Assembly: GCA_029339195.1 (NCBI GenBank)
Contig: JAPTJF010000006.1
Span: 372,001 to 436,000, forward strand
DNA: 64,000 bases
Source of the DNA: Micractinium sp. NFX-FRZ
Lineage: Eukaryota > Chlorophyta > Trebouxiophyceae > Chlorellales > Chlorellaceae
Direction: 5' to 3'
Position 1 is the stretch's first letter. Each line of letters begins with the position of its first letter. The position numbers and the translations under genes were made by a program. Shown piece by piece: positions 38,885 through 50,133 of the stretch. A model generated the notes under the pieces. The model was not told the origin of the DNA. It made no database searches and worked only from the letters and a program-made list of their open reading frames with translations.

Positions 38885-39748
38885 GAGCACATGGTTCCCC
38901 CTGAGTTGCGGCGGCAGTCACCAGCACAGCAGGCACGGCAGGCAGTTGAGCAGTTTGGGCAGCACTTGCCAGTGGCGCCACTGCTGGCTGGGGAGGAGCA
39001 GCTGGAGGGGAAGCAAGCAAGCGGCACGCAGAAAGCAGCGGCGCTGGTGCAGCAACAAGAGGCAGCCAAGGCTTTTGACCGGCAGGCAGGCACACACCTC
39101 TCTCCCTCCCCTCGGGCGTGTAAGAGCCTTGCCGCCGAGGGCACGAGGGAGCAGCAGCAGCAGCAGCAGCAGCAGCCGGCAGTGCCACAGCTGCCTGGGC
39201 AGTGCTTGGTGGTACCGCCGCTCGTGCTGCGCAGCCCCTCGCAGCCTCAGCTGCACTCGCCGCCGCAGCCGCCCGCCACCGGCACGCTGCACCGCCTGCT
39301 GGCTCCCTCATCTCCAGATCAGCCGCTGAAGCCGTGCCCGCGCTTGCCACCGCCAGCCGGGCCCAGCCAAGATCCGGAGCAGCGGCTGCAGCGGCAGGGG
39401 CTGGAGCAGCAGCAGAGCCAGCAGATGCCTGGACCTGGCAGCTGGGGCCGTAAGCGGAAGGCCAGCCCCAGCCCGGCGACCACCGATGATGGCAACGGTG
39501 GTGGGCGGGCTGAGGCGGCGCTGCGCGCGCCCTGGCTGGCCCGCCCCCAGCCGCTGCGCCTTGCAGCGCCGCCGCGCCCTGGCGGCGACTCTGCTTTCCT
39601 CCCCTTTTGCGAGCAGCAGGAGAAGCTGGCGCGGCTGCTGAACCCTGGTTGGGAGAAGCAGCGGAGGGAGGCGTTGGTGCAGAGTGCCCTGCTGCGCCTG
39701 GCTTCCCTGCGCCACCGGCAGCGGTCGGAGGCAGCCGGGCTGCAGTGA
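37531..39748 (+). CDS. Gln-rich protein of unknown function, 3 exons
   Basis: Exons: 37531-37759, 37888-37978, 38167-39748. Phases agree, giving 633 residues. Residues 1-107 look like ordinary protein with a helical LLRLQSEVG block and three Cys near NACGVRDERCITCAS. From about 108 to 520 the chain is dominated by Gln, Ala, Arg and Glu with several pure Gln runs, and probably forms coiled coil or disordered sequence. The last 90 residues regain ordinary composition, with a basic GRKRKASPS patch that could be a nuclear signal and a helical end (EKLARLLNPGWEKQRREAL). Such layouts are common in algal transcription-related proteins, but no domain is recognised. The start at 37531 is the first ATG in the exon; an upstream start is possible. 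Confidence 0.6.
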
Positions 39749-40334
39749 CAAGCGCTCCTCCTGCGTAGCAATTTGCCTCCTTCCTTGCACCTCCCCCACA
39801 CCATCCTCACGCCCTGCCCAGCCTCCCAGGCGCCGCGCGTTGACATAACTTTGTGTCTTTTTAAAACGAAACCCCTGCTTTTCATATCCCCACTGGTTCG
39901 ACCGTATGGGGTATTATTGTCTCTCAGTAAGCACGTAAGCACTGGCTTGTTCTTGTCCTACCCGCCGTTGCATGGCCTGTCTTCCTGCACCTTTACCGAC
40001 TTGCACCACCCTAAACCAACAAGACCTCCCCTTCCCCTGAACCGCCCACCCAACCCCCTCACCCCCCTCGATTTTGTGGCGTAGCTAACATCTCGGCAGT
40101 ACCTTCCTATTATGACTTTTGCAGCCCAAAGAATGTGCAATTATGGGCGTATACACATACTGTGGCCCTGGAGGGCTTATTGGTGTAGTGGCAAAGTTAA
40201 GCGGCTTTGAATGCCGCCAATTAGGTGGCGGCAGCACCGCCACCTCAGCGCCGCCCAGACCCTGGCGCGTGGACGCCTCACCGTCGCTGCTGTCTGCCTG
40301 CGATCACCAGCAAGTTCTCTGTTCCGCCGTCGCC
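39749..40334. other. Intergenic region with a tRNA-like fragment
   Basis: It holds the 3' region of the Gln-rich gene and the 5' region of the rhomboid gene. Around 40180-40245 a box-A-like TGGTGTAGTGG is followed by a GCGGC/GCCGC hairpin and another hairpin, but no box B follows, so no tRNA is called. Confidence 0.4.
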
Positions 40335-42553
40335 ATGCGGGCATCCGCTCGCATTCTCAAGGGGATCGCAGCAGCGGAGGGCTTGGTGTGCAGAACCTTT
40401 GGGGTTGCGGCGTCTGGCGGACCTAGCAACGGCTGTCGCAGCCTGCTGACGCTGCGAGCGCCCGCTGCCGCCACCGTCGCAGCACACGGCACAGCGGCGG
40501 CGGCGGGGGCGGCAGCAGCAGCAGCAGCAGCGGCAGCAGCCCGAACTGCCCAGTGCGCCGGCGGCCTGTCTGCCGCATCCTACGCCACTGCTGCCGGACC
40601 ATGGCGGTCAGTGGCCACGGCAGCGGCAGCGGCGGCAAAGTCGTCAGCTGCGACCGCGGCTGCGGCGGGAGCGGCGGCGCCCTTTGGGCAGCAGGCACGG
40701 GGTTTTGCCCGCTTCCTGCAGTTCCCTCAGCGGCTGAGTGGTGGAGGCGGCGGCGGCGGCTGGGGCGGCATGCTGTCGGATCCAGACAAGGTTCTGAAGG
40801 GGCTGATAGGCGCCAACCTGGCGGGCTTCCTCCTCTGGAGGTTGAGCCCTACAGAGGTGCGGTGGGCAGCCGCCGTTGCTGCCGCCGCCGCCGTGGGGGC
40901 TGCCCGCCCGCCGCTCGTGCTCCCTCCTGCCAGCTGCTTGCTGCCGCATGCTTTGGTCCGGTGGCCGTTCACCTACCAGTGCCCTGGCAGGCCTAGCATG
41001 CAAAGCATGGCTTCTGCCGCCCGAGAGCGCGCTGTGGTCGAGTGCTGCTGTGTGGGAGGCAGCTCGCCAATGACCGACCATCTCCTCCGTGCCGCTTGCC
41101 TGGTGCTTAACCACACCTGCCTGGCCACCATGCCGCCCTGTGCTGCCATCCCAGGTCCCGCCCAACCACGCCCCTGCCCGCCCCACTTTTGCCCCGCCCC
41201 CCACAGATGCACACGCACGCGACGGTCAGCATCGAGGGCCTGCGGGCGGGGCGGGTGTGGACGGTGCTCACAGCTGCCTTCTCCCACCAGGAGTTCATGC
41301 ACCTGGCTGCTAACATGATTGGTAAGCCTGTGCGGGCAGGCGGGCAGCGCTGCCCAGCCAGTTGCCGCCCAGGGGGGGCCTGCCCAGCAGTCCGGCAGTC
41401 CACAGCTGTGTGCTTACCCTCCCCTCGGTGCCTTCCTTTCCCCTTGGAGCGCAGGCCTGTACTTCTTTGGCAGGGATGTGGGCCGGCTGTTTGGGGGAAA
41501 GTGGGTGAGGCAGGGTGCCGGGCGCCACAGCGGGGGGGTGTAGAGGGCTTCATGCTGGCAGCTGCGCTCGTGGGCAGCTGCTCCCTGTGCTCCATCCCCA
41601 GCCGCATGCTCTGTGCCTACCACATTGCCCGCCTCCCGCTGCCTTCCCCCCAGCTCATGCTTGACAGACCTGCCTGCCCCGCCCTACCCTGCCCTGCCCT
41701 GCCCCGCCCTGTCTCACCCCTTGCTCTGTGCACAGCAGCTGGCTTACCAGCTTGCAGGCAGCGCTCAAATCATGCTGTGCCTGGCACCAGCACCAAGCTC
41801 CCTCACTGTTCACCACCTCAATCCCTCGCAGCTGCTGGCTCTCTACCTGGCGGGCGGCGCTGTGGGCAGCCTCGCACACTGCGGGTGGTACTACTACCAG
41901 GCCTGCAAGACGGGGGAGGGCCGGTTTGGGCGCACCCGCTGGTTTGGGTTCACCCCCTCGGCGCTGGGCGCCAGCGCGGCGGTCAACGCCATCACCGTCC
42001 TCGACATCTGCCTCTTCCCTGCCCGCACCATCCTGCTCTACGGTGGGGGGCATGGGTGGGTGCAGTGTGTGGGTTCAAGCGGGGCAGCTGGTGAACGGAG
42101 CAGGATCCCACCCCCTGCCCGGGAACACCCATTCTGCATGAGGTCTGGACCGCCTCCCCCCGCCCCCACCCCCTGCTGTCCTGCTGGACAACACGGTCCC
42201 TGTTCCACGATGCACCAGCACAATCGCACTCTCCACTCTGCCCCTGTTTCAGAGTCTCAGGTCTCTTCCTGCAGGCATTCATCCCCGCTGCCGGCCGCCC
42301 TGCTGTGCACGCTGTGGCGCCATGTCCCGTCCACTAACCACCCCCCCAACCCCACACGCCCTTGGCCTTTGGCCCCCCAACCCCATTCCTCCTGTGGGCT
42401 GCAGGCATCATCCCCATGCCTGCCGCCCTGCTGGGCGCGCTGTGGTTGTTCCAGGACATTTCGGGCACCATGGAGGGGCGGGGGCACATTGCGCACGCGG
42501 GGCACCTGGGCGGCGCAGCCACCGGCCTCGCCTTCTTCCTCCTATTCAAGTGA
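40335..42553 (+). CDS. Rhomboid intramembrane serine protease, organellar (probably mitochondrial), 5 exons
   Basis: Exons: 40335-40856, 41207-41321, 41455-41504, 41832-42042, 42405-42553. Phases agree, giving 348 residues. Rhomboids cut membrane proteins within the bilayer using a Ser-His dyad. The Ser is in LGASAAVNA (about residue 277) and the His in HAGHLGGAATG (about 333). The first membrane helix begins near VLKGLIGANLAGFLLWRL, and VWTVLTAAFSHQEFMHLAANM is the usual first-loop/second-helix motif. The first 25 residues (MRASARILKGIAAAEGLVCR) are basic and amphipathic, as in mitochondrial presequences, followed by a long Ala-rich linker. Mitochondrial rhomboids of the PARL/Pcp1 type, represented in plants by RBL12, are the nearest match; a plastid location cannot be excluded. 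Confidence 0.88.
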
Positions 42554-43686
42554 GCTGAGCAACCCGCGTGGGTGTCTGGCTGCCTGCACCACGTGGTTTC
42601 AGTTGAACTGTGCGATTTGTCGGTGTGCACTCACTGCTCCCTTGCCTGGGTTCCAGTTTGAAGCAGCAGTGTGCCCCTCCCTGCTTGTCGAGTGAAGAAC
42701 ACTGCCGTTCTTCTTGCTGTTCAAGCGAGGTTTGCGGCAGACGCGGGGCATGAGGAGTGCCAGCCACTGCCAGGCGTTGTGCGGCGCGCGTCCTTATGTG
42801 CAGGCCTTTGGGTGCAAGCCTTGCGGGTGAGTCTCAGCTGCTGGTCCTGTGCACTGTATGGCAACCCGTTGCCTGTGCCCTGCCACCTGCCTGCAGGCGA
42901 GGCGTGATCCGCCCGCGCGGCTGGTACTGAGGCGCCTTCGGCGGCTTGACTGGTCGGCGGGACGCGCGGCTGCGCAGCGGCAGCACCGCTGCACAGCCAG
43001 CCGTGTTGCAGCATCGGCTGTGCTCTTTTGTCAGCACGTTTTGCAGGCGCCTGCCTCCGTGCCTGGCGGCAGCTGGCGCCTGGCCGTGCATGTTGCGGGG
43101 CGTCCACGTCTCGCTGCCACGCACTTTGCCCTCGAACAAGTGTGCTGTTCTGATGTCCGACCTGTGTTGTGGACTCACCAATCAGATGACTGGCTCGACT
43201 ACAGACACAATGCGGGTGTGGAGCTGTCGAGGCGTTGCGGGCTTGACAGCCACAAGTGAGTAGCCACGACCAGAGCCAGTTCCTCCAGTTAGCTGAGCAG
43301 CTGAAACTCTAGGCTGCTTGGCACGAGTTACGTGAATGGGCTCAACTGGGGTCCGTCAGTCATGAATGGCATGCCCAGGGGACACAGCCGGCGGCGGCTG
43401 GCGCCAACTGGCGGCGCCACGCTGGCGTCGGTGCATCTCGGGTTGGCGATCACCCAGCCCCGGACCGGCGCGCCATTGTGCATCTGGCATTGTGGCTGTC
43501 AGCCACCTGCTTGTCACATTTAGTGACGCTTCAACGAACAGCTTTGCGTCTGGGGATGCCGTCCAACGCGGTGGAACCGCGGCCTGCGGTTCAGCGCGGC
43601 AAAGGCAAGTCCCCAGCCATGGAATCACGCTTCCGGTACTATACTGGCCCTGCGACAGGCAGCAGAGGCGCTCAAGCTCACATCCC
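42554..43686. other. Intergenic region, no gene called
   Basis: These 1133 bases separate the rhomboid stop from the glycosyltransferase start. A 137-codon frame (42849-43259) exists, but it is Arg-rich, overlaps other frames of similar length and has no domain. Confidence 0.4.
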
Positions 43687-46600
43687 ATGGCTGCTGCAGG
43701 CTCTAGACGTGCGGTCCCCATGGCCCTTGTCCACCTTGTGCTACTGACAGTGACGGCTGGGCTGAGCATCGGCATACTAGCAACCCGCGCCGGTGAGCAG
43801 GATCTGAGGATTGCGGATTGCTTGCATGTGCCCAGCGGCGGAACCTCCCGCCCGCGTTCCCTCTAACGCGGTGTGACTTGTCCTGACATGCAGCGTCCTC
43901 GTCCGGGGTGGTGGCGATCGCCTCAACGGCGCAGCCGGCGGCGACGGCAGCAGCGGCGGCAGCGGCAGTGTCTCTGACAGGCACCCGCAAAGGCACCCGC
44001 AAGAGGGGTGCTGACTCGGAGCGGCGCACAGCAAGGCTGCTGCAGGAGCCGAGCGAGCAGCAGGTGCCGAACGAGCAGCACGGCCGTCAGCACGGCCGTC
44101 GCCGCAGCAGCCGCCGCCAGCAGGAAGAGCAGCGGCAAGGCCGGCAAGAGCAGCCACAGGCAGGCCAGCAGCCGGGCCAACGCCCAGGCCTGCGCAGTTC
44201 TTGGGCGATTCCTGAGGAGGAGGCGTCCTGGCGCGTGGCGCCGCGCTACTCCACCCACACTTGCATTGGCCCCAAGCCTGAAGACCGCTGGCAAGCGTGA
44301 GTGGGGGCGGATGCGAGTCTGTGCCAGGCGGAGGGCGTGGCACCCTCTGAGCAAGCGTCTGAGATGGCACAGTGTCTAGGGGCTCGCAACTCGACCTGCC
44401 TCTGCAAGAAGGTGCCGCACGCATGTGCACCGCAGAGCAGCCGCCGTACGTCCGTCCCTGACGAAACCCGCCACCCTCTCCTCCCATGCCCCGCTGCAGG
44501 GCGACCTGCAAGTTTGAGAACCTGTGCCTGAATGCCAGCACCCTGGAGTTTGAGTACTACCAGGACACCGACATGTACCCAAGTGAGTGGGCAGCGGGGT
44601 GAAAGCCGTGGTCGGTACAGGTTTTCGGTGGTCAGAAAGATCATTGGGTGGAGGAGAGGCCGGCCAGCGGGCAAGTGCGTGCTCCTGCTGCTCACGCCGT
44701 GCAAGGTCCTGCAGCATGGCTCCCTCAGGACACACGCATCATTTCGCGTACTCATTCACTGCCGCTCGTTGCTGCCCGCAGGCATGCCGGTGGCGTACGA
44801 CCAGCTGGCCGCCCAGCCGCAGGAGCAGTTCCCAGAGCACCTGCTGAGCGCAGGTGCGCCCTTGAGCAGCGGGTGCTGCCCTGCCAGCGGCGCGCATTGC
44901 ACTGTCCCCCCGCCCCCCGGCCAAGGCATCGCCCCGCTTGCGGCGGACGCCCGCCCTTGGTGCTGTGCGCTCATGGCGGGCATGCTCCGCCCAAATCCTG
45001 CCTGCCCACTCGCGCTGCGTGGCACGTTGGTGACACGTGTGCTTCCCTCCAATGCATTGCCTTCCCACATGTTGTGCAGTGCAATGGATGATGGACAAGA
45101 ACAAGACTGCCAGCTGGCGGCCGGTGGTCAAGCGCCAGCCCTTCCCGCAGGTGCAATGCGCTGCAGTAGGAGGATGCCGTATTGTTTAAAAAAAAATTGG
45201 TTTTGGTCCTTTCATTCTCACAATTTAGTTCAGCAGGAGGAGCGGGCACACCTGTGTGTGCGGGTCGAGGGGCACCGGCTGTGGGCACCCCTCTCACACC
45301 CGTGTGAGGCCACCCATGTCCTTCTGTGCACCCCCCAGCCTCGCTCACATGTGCACACCTGTTCTGGGGAGGGCGCGGGCGCACAAGGAGCCGGCATCCT
45401 CTGCGCTGCCCTCACGCCGTGCATGCCGCATGCGTCCCTATTGTTTGCCTCTGCAGATGGGCGGGCGCGTGAGGTGGGCGCCTGTGCCCCAGGCGCTGCT
45501 GCAGGCCTACCCCCAGCGCTTCCTCGTCAACTTTGGGTGCGCTCACTTGCTTGGCGCCGGCGCCTGCTGCCACTGCGATGCCTCCCGTTGCCGTGCTGTG
45601 CTGCTGCAGCTGCAGCAGCGGATCATGCGGAAACTTTGCTCGGGTGGGCGGGCACCCGTGCAAGCTGCCAGGGACTGTGACCGCTCCAGCCCCATCTGCG
45701 CCCCTTTGCGCCACGCTTCCAGTTGACGCCGCCTCTTGCCTGCCCCGCTGTCTCGCCCCTGCAGGCACGTCATGTTTGACCTGGCAGTGCCTCTCTTCAA
45801 CGCGCAGCACCTGTTTGGGGTGTACCGCCCTGACGCCCAGGTGCTGGTGCTCAACCAGACGCTCAACGACCGCTGGGAGGAAGTGGGTGAGCTGCGGGGG
45901 GCGGGGACTGGTGGGGATGTGCTGCAGATGTGCTGGGGCAGGCAAAGGCAGCATGCATGCATGATTGCTCGCTCGCTGCTTTATACCCCACGTGCCTGTG
46001 CCCGTCTGTCGCCTAACCCTAAACCCTAAACCCCACCCTGGGCAGACTACTACATGGAGCGCATGATCAACACCCCGCAGCCGGAGCGCAGCCTGTTCCG
46101 GCTGAGCTGGGACTCGGATGCCCTCTGGCTGCGCAACTACACGCGCGGCGTGCTGGGGGACGGCGGGGACGGACTGGTCTGCTTCAGGGTGGGTGGGCGG
46201 GTGCGATGGGAGGGAGGGAGGGAGGGGGTCCAGGGATCCTTCAAGGGCAAGAGGCACATGGCAAGACATCAGGCGCGCGGAACCACACACGCACACAGTG
46301 CTGGGGGATGGCGAGGGCGGCACTGGTCTGCTTTGAAAATAGGTGGCGCATTCGCCTGGGGCGCGCCGGCTTGCCTCTCGTTCTGCCGCAATTTCCTGAC
46401 TGATAGAAGTCCATGCCCTTATCACCTGCAGACCGTGCTGGCGGGGACGGGCAACCTGACCCGCCGCGGGCGCGCCACCGATGCGCTGCCGTACCGCGCC
46501 GCAGTGGCGGAGCGGCTGGGCCTGCGGGAGGAGCCGTATGGGCATGAGGAGCAGCCGGTCATCACGCTGCTCGACAAGGAGGTGAGGCAGGGGGAGTGGG

Positions 46601-48682
46601 TGCGGTCAGGGAGGGCGGGAGGCACAGGGAGGAGGTGGGGAGGCGAAGAGGCACCTTTCTCGTCAATCTCCCTCCCCTCGGTTCTCTGCTGAAGCACGCC
46701 CCGCCTCCCTGCCCACTCCCACACACACGCACCTGCGATGTCCTCACACACAAACTTGAGCTTGCGCGCCGGCTGTGCCCCCATACTGCAGGGGCGGCGC
46801 ATCATTGAGAACTATGATGAGATCCGGGAGATGCTGCAGCAGCGCTACCCGCTGGCCAAGGTGCAGCTGGTGGACTTTGGGAAGCACCCCGACCTGACCA
46901 TGGCGCAGCAGGTGAGGGGGGGTTTTGTGCTCGTGATAGCATTGCGGGTTTGAAGGGTTTTAGCTGGCAGCGACAGCAAGGTTGCTGCTCCTAGGCTTTG
47001 GGGAGCACCCAGGCCTGGCCGCGGCGCACCAGGTGGCTTGGGTGTGTGTGTGGTGGGCGCATGGTGCGCTGATGTCAGCACTCAGCATGCCTGCTGGCGC
47101 TCAATGCCCTGCCTCAATGCTTTGCCACAAATGCGTGCCCGCAGGTGGCACTCCCTCGTCCCCTCTTCCCTTTGTGATGCTGCATCATCACCGATGCCCA
47201 AGTATTTCCACGGACCGTAGTTCCGGCGCTGCACATGCTGGGCCATGTGCCCTGACATTACAATTCGTCAACAACCTGTGTGCAGGTGGAGCTCATGTCC
47301 CAGACCAGCATCCTCATCTCCCCCTGTGGCGGCCTGGCAACGGTGCTGGCCTTCATGCGGCCCGGCTCCACAGGTGCGCACCCTGCGCTTACGTTTGTGG
47401 CAGGCAGGGACGTAGGAGCGTGCTTCCGTCACCATCTGCCCCCACTGCTTTGTGATCATCCAGCAACAACACTCGTCTCTCCTTCTCATGCACATCATGT
47501 GCCTCACGCCTGTGCAGCTGTTGTCATCAGCATCTGCTTCACTTCCTGACCCAATCATTTCTCTCTGTGCCTACCTCTGCCTGCCTGTGCAGCCATTGTG
47601 ATGAACTTCTGGCACACCCACCTCAACCGGTCGGTCATGATGGAGGAGGCCTTCTACAGGTGGGGGCGGGGTGGATGCTGGTTAGAGTAAAGGGTGAGGG
47701 ATGTGAGGGAAGGAGTGGGACAGAAGGCGCCCAGGACCAGCACAGCGAGGCAACTCGGAGCACAGGCGATGGGTGGCACAAGGACCGGGCGAGCGGGGGT
47801 TTGAGTTCCCCGGGCCTGCGCCAGCCTGCCCCCCTCTCCCTGTTCCTCTCGTTGCCCACCTTCTCCTCTGCATCAACCGCCCTCTTGCCTGCTCCCCCAG
47901 CAGCTCATCATCCCTGTGCCTCTCATGCCCACATGTCCCGTGCCTCCCTTCTCCCGCTGCAGCAACCTGGAGTATCTGGACCTCCAATACTTCCCCGTTT
48001 CGCCAGCCGACTACGAGGGCACCAGGTGAGCACCGTCACACAAGTGTCCTGACCCACACTGTTCAGGGGTACATGAGCAGAGAGCGGCAGGGCATGGAGT
48101 GGGGGCGGCTGCTCGCCGCAGCTTCACGCCGACGGTGCCTCGGTGTCCGCTTCCTGCTGTGGACATGCTGTGCCATCGCTGCGCTGCATGCTTGGCCCTG
48201 CTGCCGCTGCTGCTTGAGTTGAAGGGGTACACCGGCACACTCTGCTTGCTTCCTCACCCAGCTGGCTACACCTTTCCCCCTCCTGCAGCGACCGCCCCGA
48301 GTGCGAGCTGATGCCCAACGGCACCCGCCGCCACGACTCGCGCTACCCCCAGTCCGGCTCCCTGGTCAACTGCAACTTGTACTTTGGCCCCGAGGCCCGG
48401 CAGCGCATGGCAAACTACGTGGACCAAGCGGTGATGCGCTGGGCGGCACGGCAGGGGCGGTACGAGGTGCTGGAACCGCTGCGTCAGCAGCGGGCCGCTG
48501 AGCTGGCAGCTGCTGCTGCTGACGTGGCGGCTGGCACAGCTGGCGACCGGGCAGCTGCTGGCGTGGCCGGGGAGCTGCTGCAGCAGCAGCAGCAGCAGCA
48601 CACGGCGGCAGCGGCGCGGCACGGCGGCGCGCCGGTCATTGCTGACGGTGCGGAGCGCCCGGGCCATGAGCAGGAGCGATGA
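43687..48682 (+). CDS. GT61 (DUF563) family glycosyltransferase, type II membrane protein, 14 exons
   Basis: Exons: 43687-43792, 43894-44296, 44500-44582, 44782-44853, 45080-45150, 45457-45536, 45765-45886, 46046-46188, 46432-46581, 46792-46911, 47286-47373, 47593-47659, 47963-48025, 48289-48682. All phases agree, giving 653 residues. GT61 enzymes add sugars such as xylose, arabinose or GlcNAc in the Golgi. Residues 1-35 form an RR-preceded hydrophobic anchor (ALVHLVLLTVTAGLSIGIL), typical of Golgi type II enzymes, followed by a Gln/Arg-rich stem. The family core is GRRIIENYDEIREML, then VQLVDFGKHPDLTMAQQVELM, then SILISPCGGLATVLAFMRPGS. The usual GPHGA motif reads SPCGG, so the conserved His is replaced. 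The C-terminus is Ala/Gln-rich. An internal Met at 43720 is an alternative start. Introns 8 and 10 carry exon-edge copies. Confidence 0.85.
46013..46034 (+). repeat. Interstitial telomere-type CCCTAAA tract
   Basis: CCTAACCCTAAACCCTAAACCCC holds about three plant/algal telomere units, 12 bases before the acceptor of exon 8 of the glycosyltransferase gene. Confidence 0.85.
46291..46346 (+). repeat. Copy of exon 8 end inside GT61 intron 8
   Basis: GTGCTGGGGGA(T/C)GGCG and ACTGGTCTGCTT repeat the real exon 8 end at 46149-46184, including the donor-proximal codons for LVCF. Confidence 0.8.
46980..47036 (+). repeat. Copy of exon 10 end inside GT61 intron 10
   Basis: The block encoding DFGKHPDLTMAQQ with its GGTGAGG donor at 46873-46917 recurs about 120 bases later in decayed form (CTTTGGGGAGCACCC, then CGCACCAGGTGG). 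Confidence 0.8.
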
Positions 48683-50133
48683 CAGGCTTGGTGCAGCGGC
48701 CGGGCTGGCCCCAGCAGCCGCCAAGCATCTCGATACACCTACCTACACACTCTGCGAGTGCTGCCAATACACAGATGTACTTTCCCCAAAACCCCCACTC
48801 CACCCCACCCCACACCACTGATGAACCTCTCATTTGATCCCTCTCCCTGCTTGACTGCTTCCCTGCCAGCTCCTCCCCCGCTCGCACACCACTCCTTCCG
48901 CCTTGCCTTGGACGCTTGCTTACGAATGGCGAAGCTTCTACCCTCTGATGTCTTAGATTCAACAACAAATTACGGAAAAGTGAAGCGTGTGCCGTTCGTA
49001 TTTTCACATTTACTCACCTCCTGTTATTGTAGTGCAAACTGTTTGTTTCGACGTATCGTTTATGTAAGGCCTGTGCTCTTCCTGCTGGCTGGCCGACACT
49101 GGCGCCGGGCCAAGGGTGCTGCGTGCGCTGGCAATCCGCGATTGAGGCAGACGGGATCCCGTCTCTGAGGGCAACATGGGAACATGCAGAGGTGCTGTGG
49201 CAAGGTGGCAGCGCTGAGCTCTGCAAGGGGCTCAGACAGTGTGAACGTGTGTGCCTGCCATATATGCCACATATAATATATTCATGCCTGTCCCTCTTTG
49301 CTTCGCCAACCGCCCCCAGCTTGAAAGCATGACAGCCAGACTCGATTACCGACGGGAGCGGGGCGTGCACAGCGTGGGGTGCCTGCACCCCTTTCAAGCA
49401 CCACAAATGAGCTGGACTACATTGGCAGGCGCAGCTGTGGAGGGCGATATCAAACATATCATACCGCAAGCCCCGAAGTGCCTGGCAAGCTGTTGCTTCA
49501 TGCACAGACTGGTTTACAGCAACGTGCAGGCCACACAGTGTGTGCGGGGCGAGCAGCGGCAGTGCTGGGCTGTGAGCGGATCACATGAGTGCACCAGGGA
49601 GGGAGAGGGGTGGGGTGGGCAAGGCGCAAGGGGACACAAGAATAGTGGGCACAAAGAAACAGAGCATTCGTTTGGGGGGTTCGTCAGGTGCGTTTGAGTG
49701 GTCAGGTGAGAGATGGGGAAGGGGAGGGAGGCGGCGGCTAGCCAAAATTGAGGGGCGCAGGTGTGGTTCCGCAGGCAGGGCCAGTTGCGGGGACTCCGCA
49801 CGTGCACGGCCGGAGGCAGCGGGGGATAGGGAATGCAAGTGGTGTACAGGGCGGGATGTGTGGGCCAGGCCGGGCTGGCAGTGGGGGCTGTGCTGCCTGC
49901 CACTGGGGCAGGCGGGACGCATCCCAAAGCAAGGCACCCGAGAGCGTGAACGATCTGGGTGGTGTCACAGCATGCCTGACGGCTGGGGCGGACCCCCCCA
50001 CTCAGAAGCCGAGCCTCCGAGACGCTCGCTGGCGCTGCTGCGCTCACACAGCTCCGGCGTCTCAAGCTTCCAGCTTACGGAGGCACTGAGGCACTGCCTG
50101 ATGTACGCGACAGCAGCTCTACCGTCTCAAGCA
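48683..50133. other. Convergent intergenic region, no gene called
   Basis: These 1451 bases lie between the stops of two converging genes. The part from 48940 to 49070 is unusually AT-rich. No exon with a recognisable product or consistent splice signals was found on either strand. Confidence 0.45.
49063..49067 (+). terminator. TGTAA poly(A) signal, probable end of the GT61 gene
   Basis: The signal is 381 bases behind the stop codon and lies in a locally AT-rich stretch (about 48940-49070). Confidence 0.4.

Noticed and set aside
40171..40244. tRNA-like sequence with a box-A word and an anticodon-like hairpin
   Set aside because: No box B, no closing acceptor stem, and the loop and arm lengths do not fit a cloverleaf.
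41613..42695. A 360-codon plus-strand frame overlapping the rhomboid gene
   Set aside because: It uses a different frame over intron sequence; only the part 41832-42042 coincides with a true exon.
42849..43259. A 137-codon plus-strand frame between rhomboid and GT61 genes
   Set aside because: Arg-rich composition, no domain, an equally long overlapping frame, and no splice or poly(A) support.
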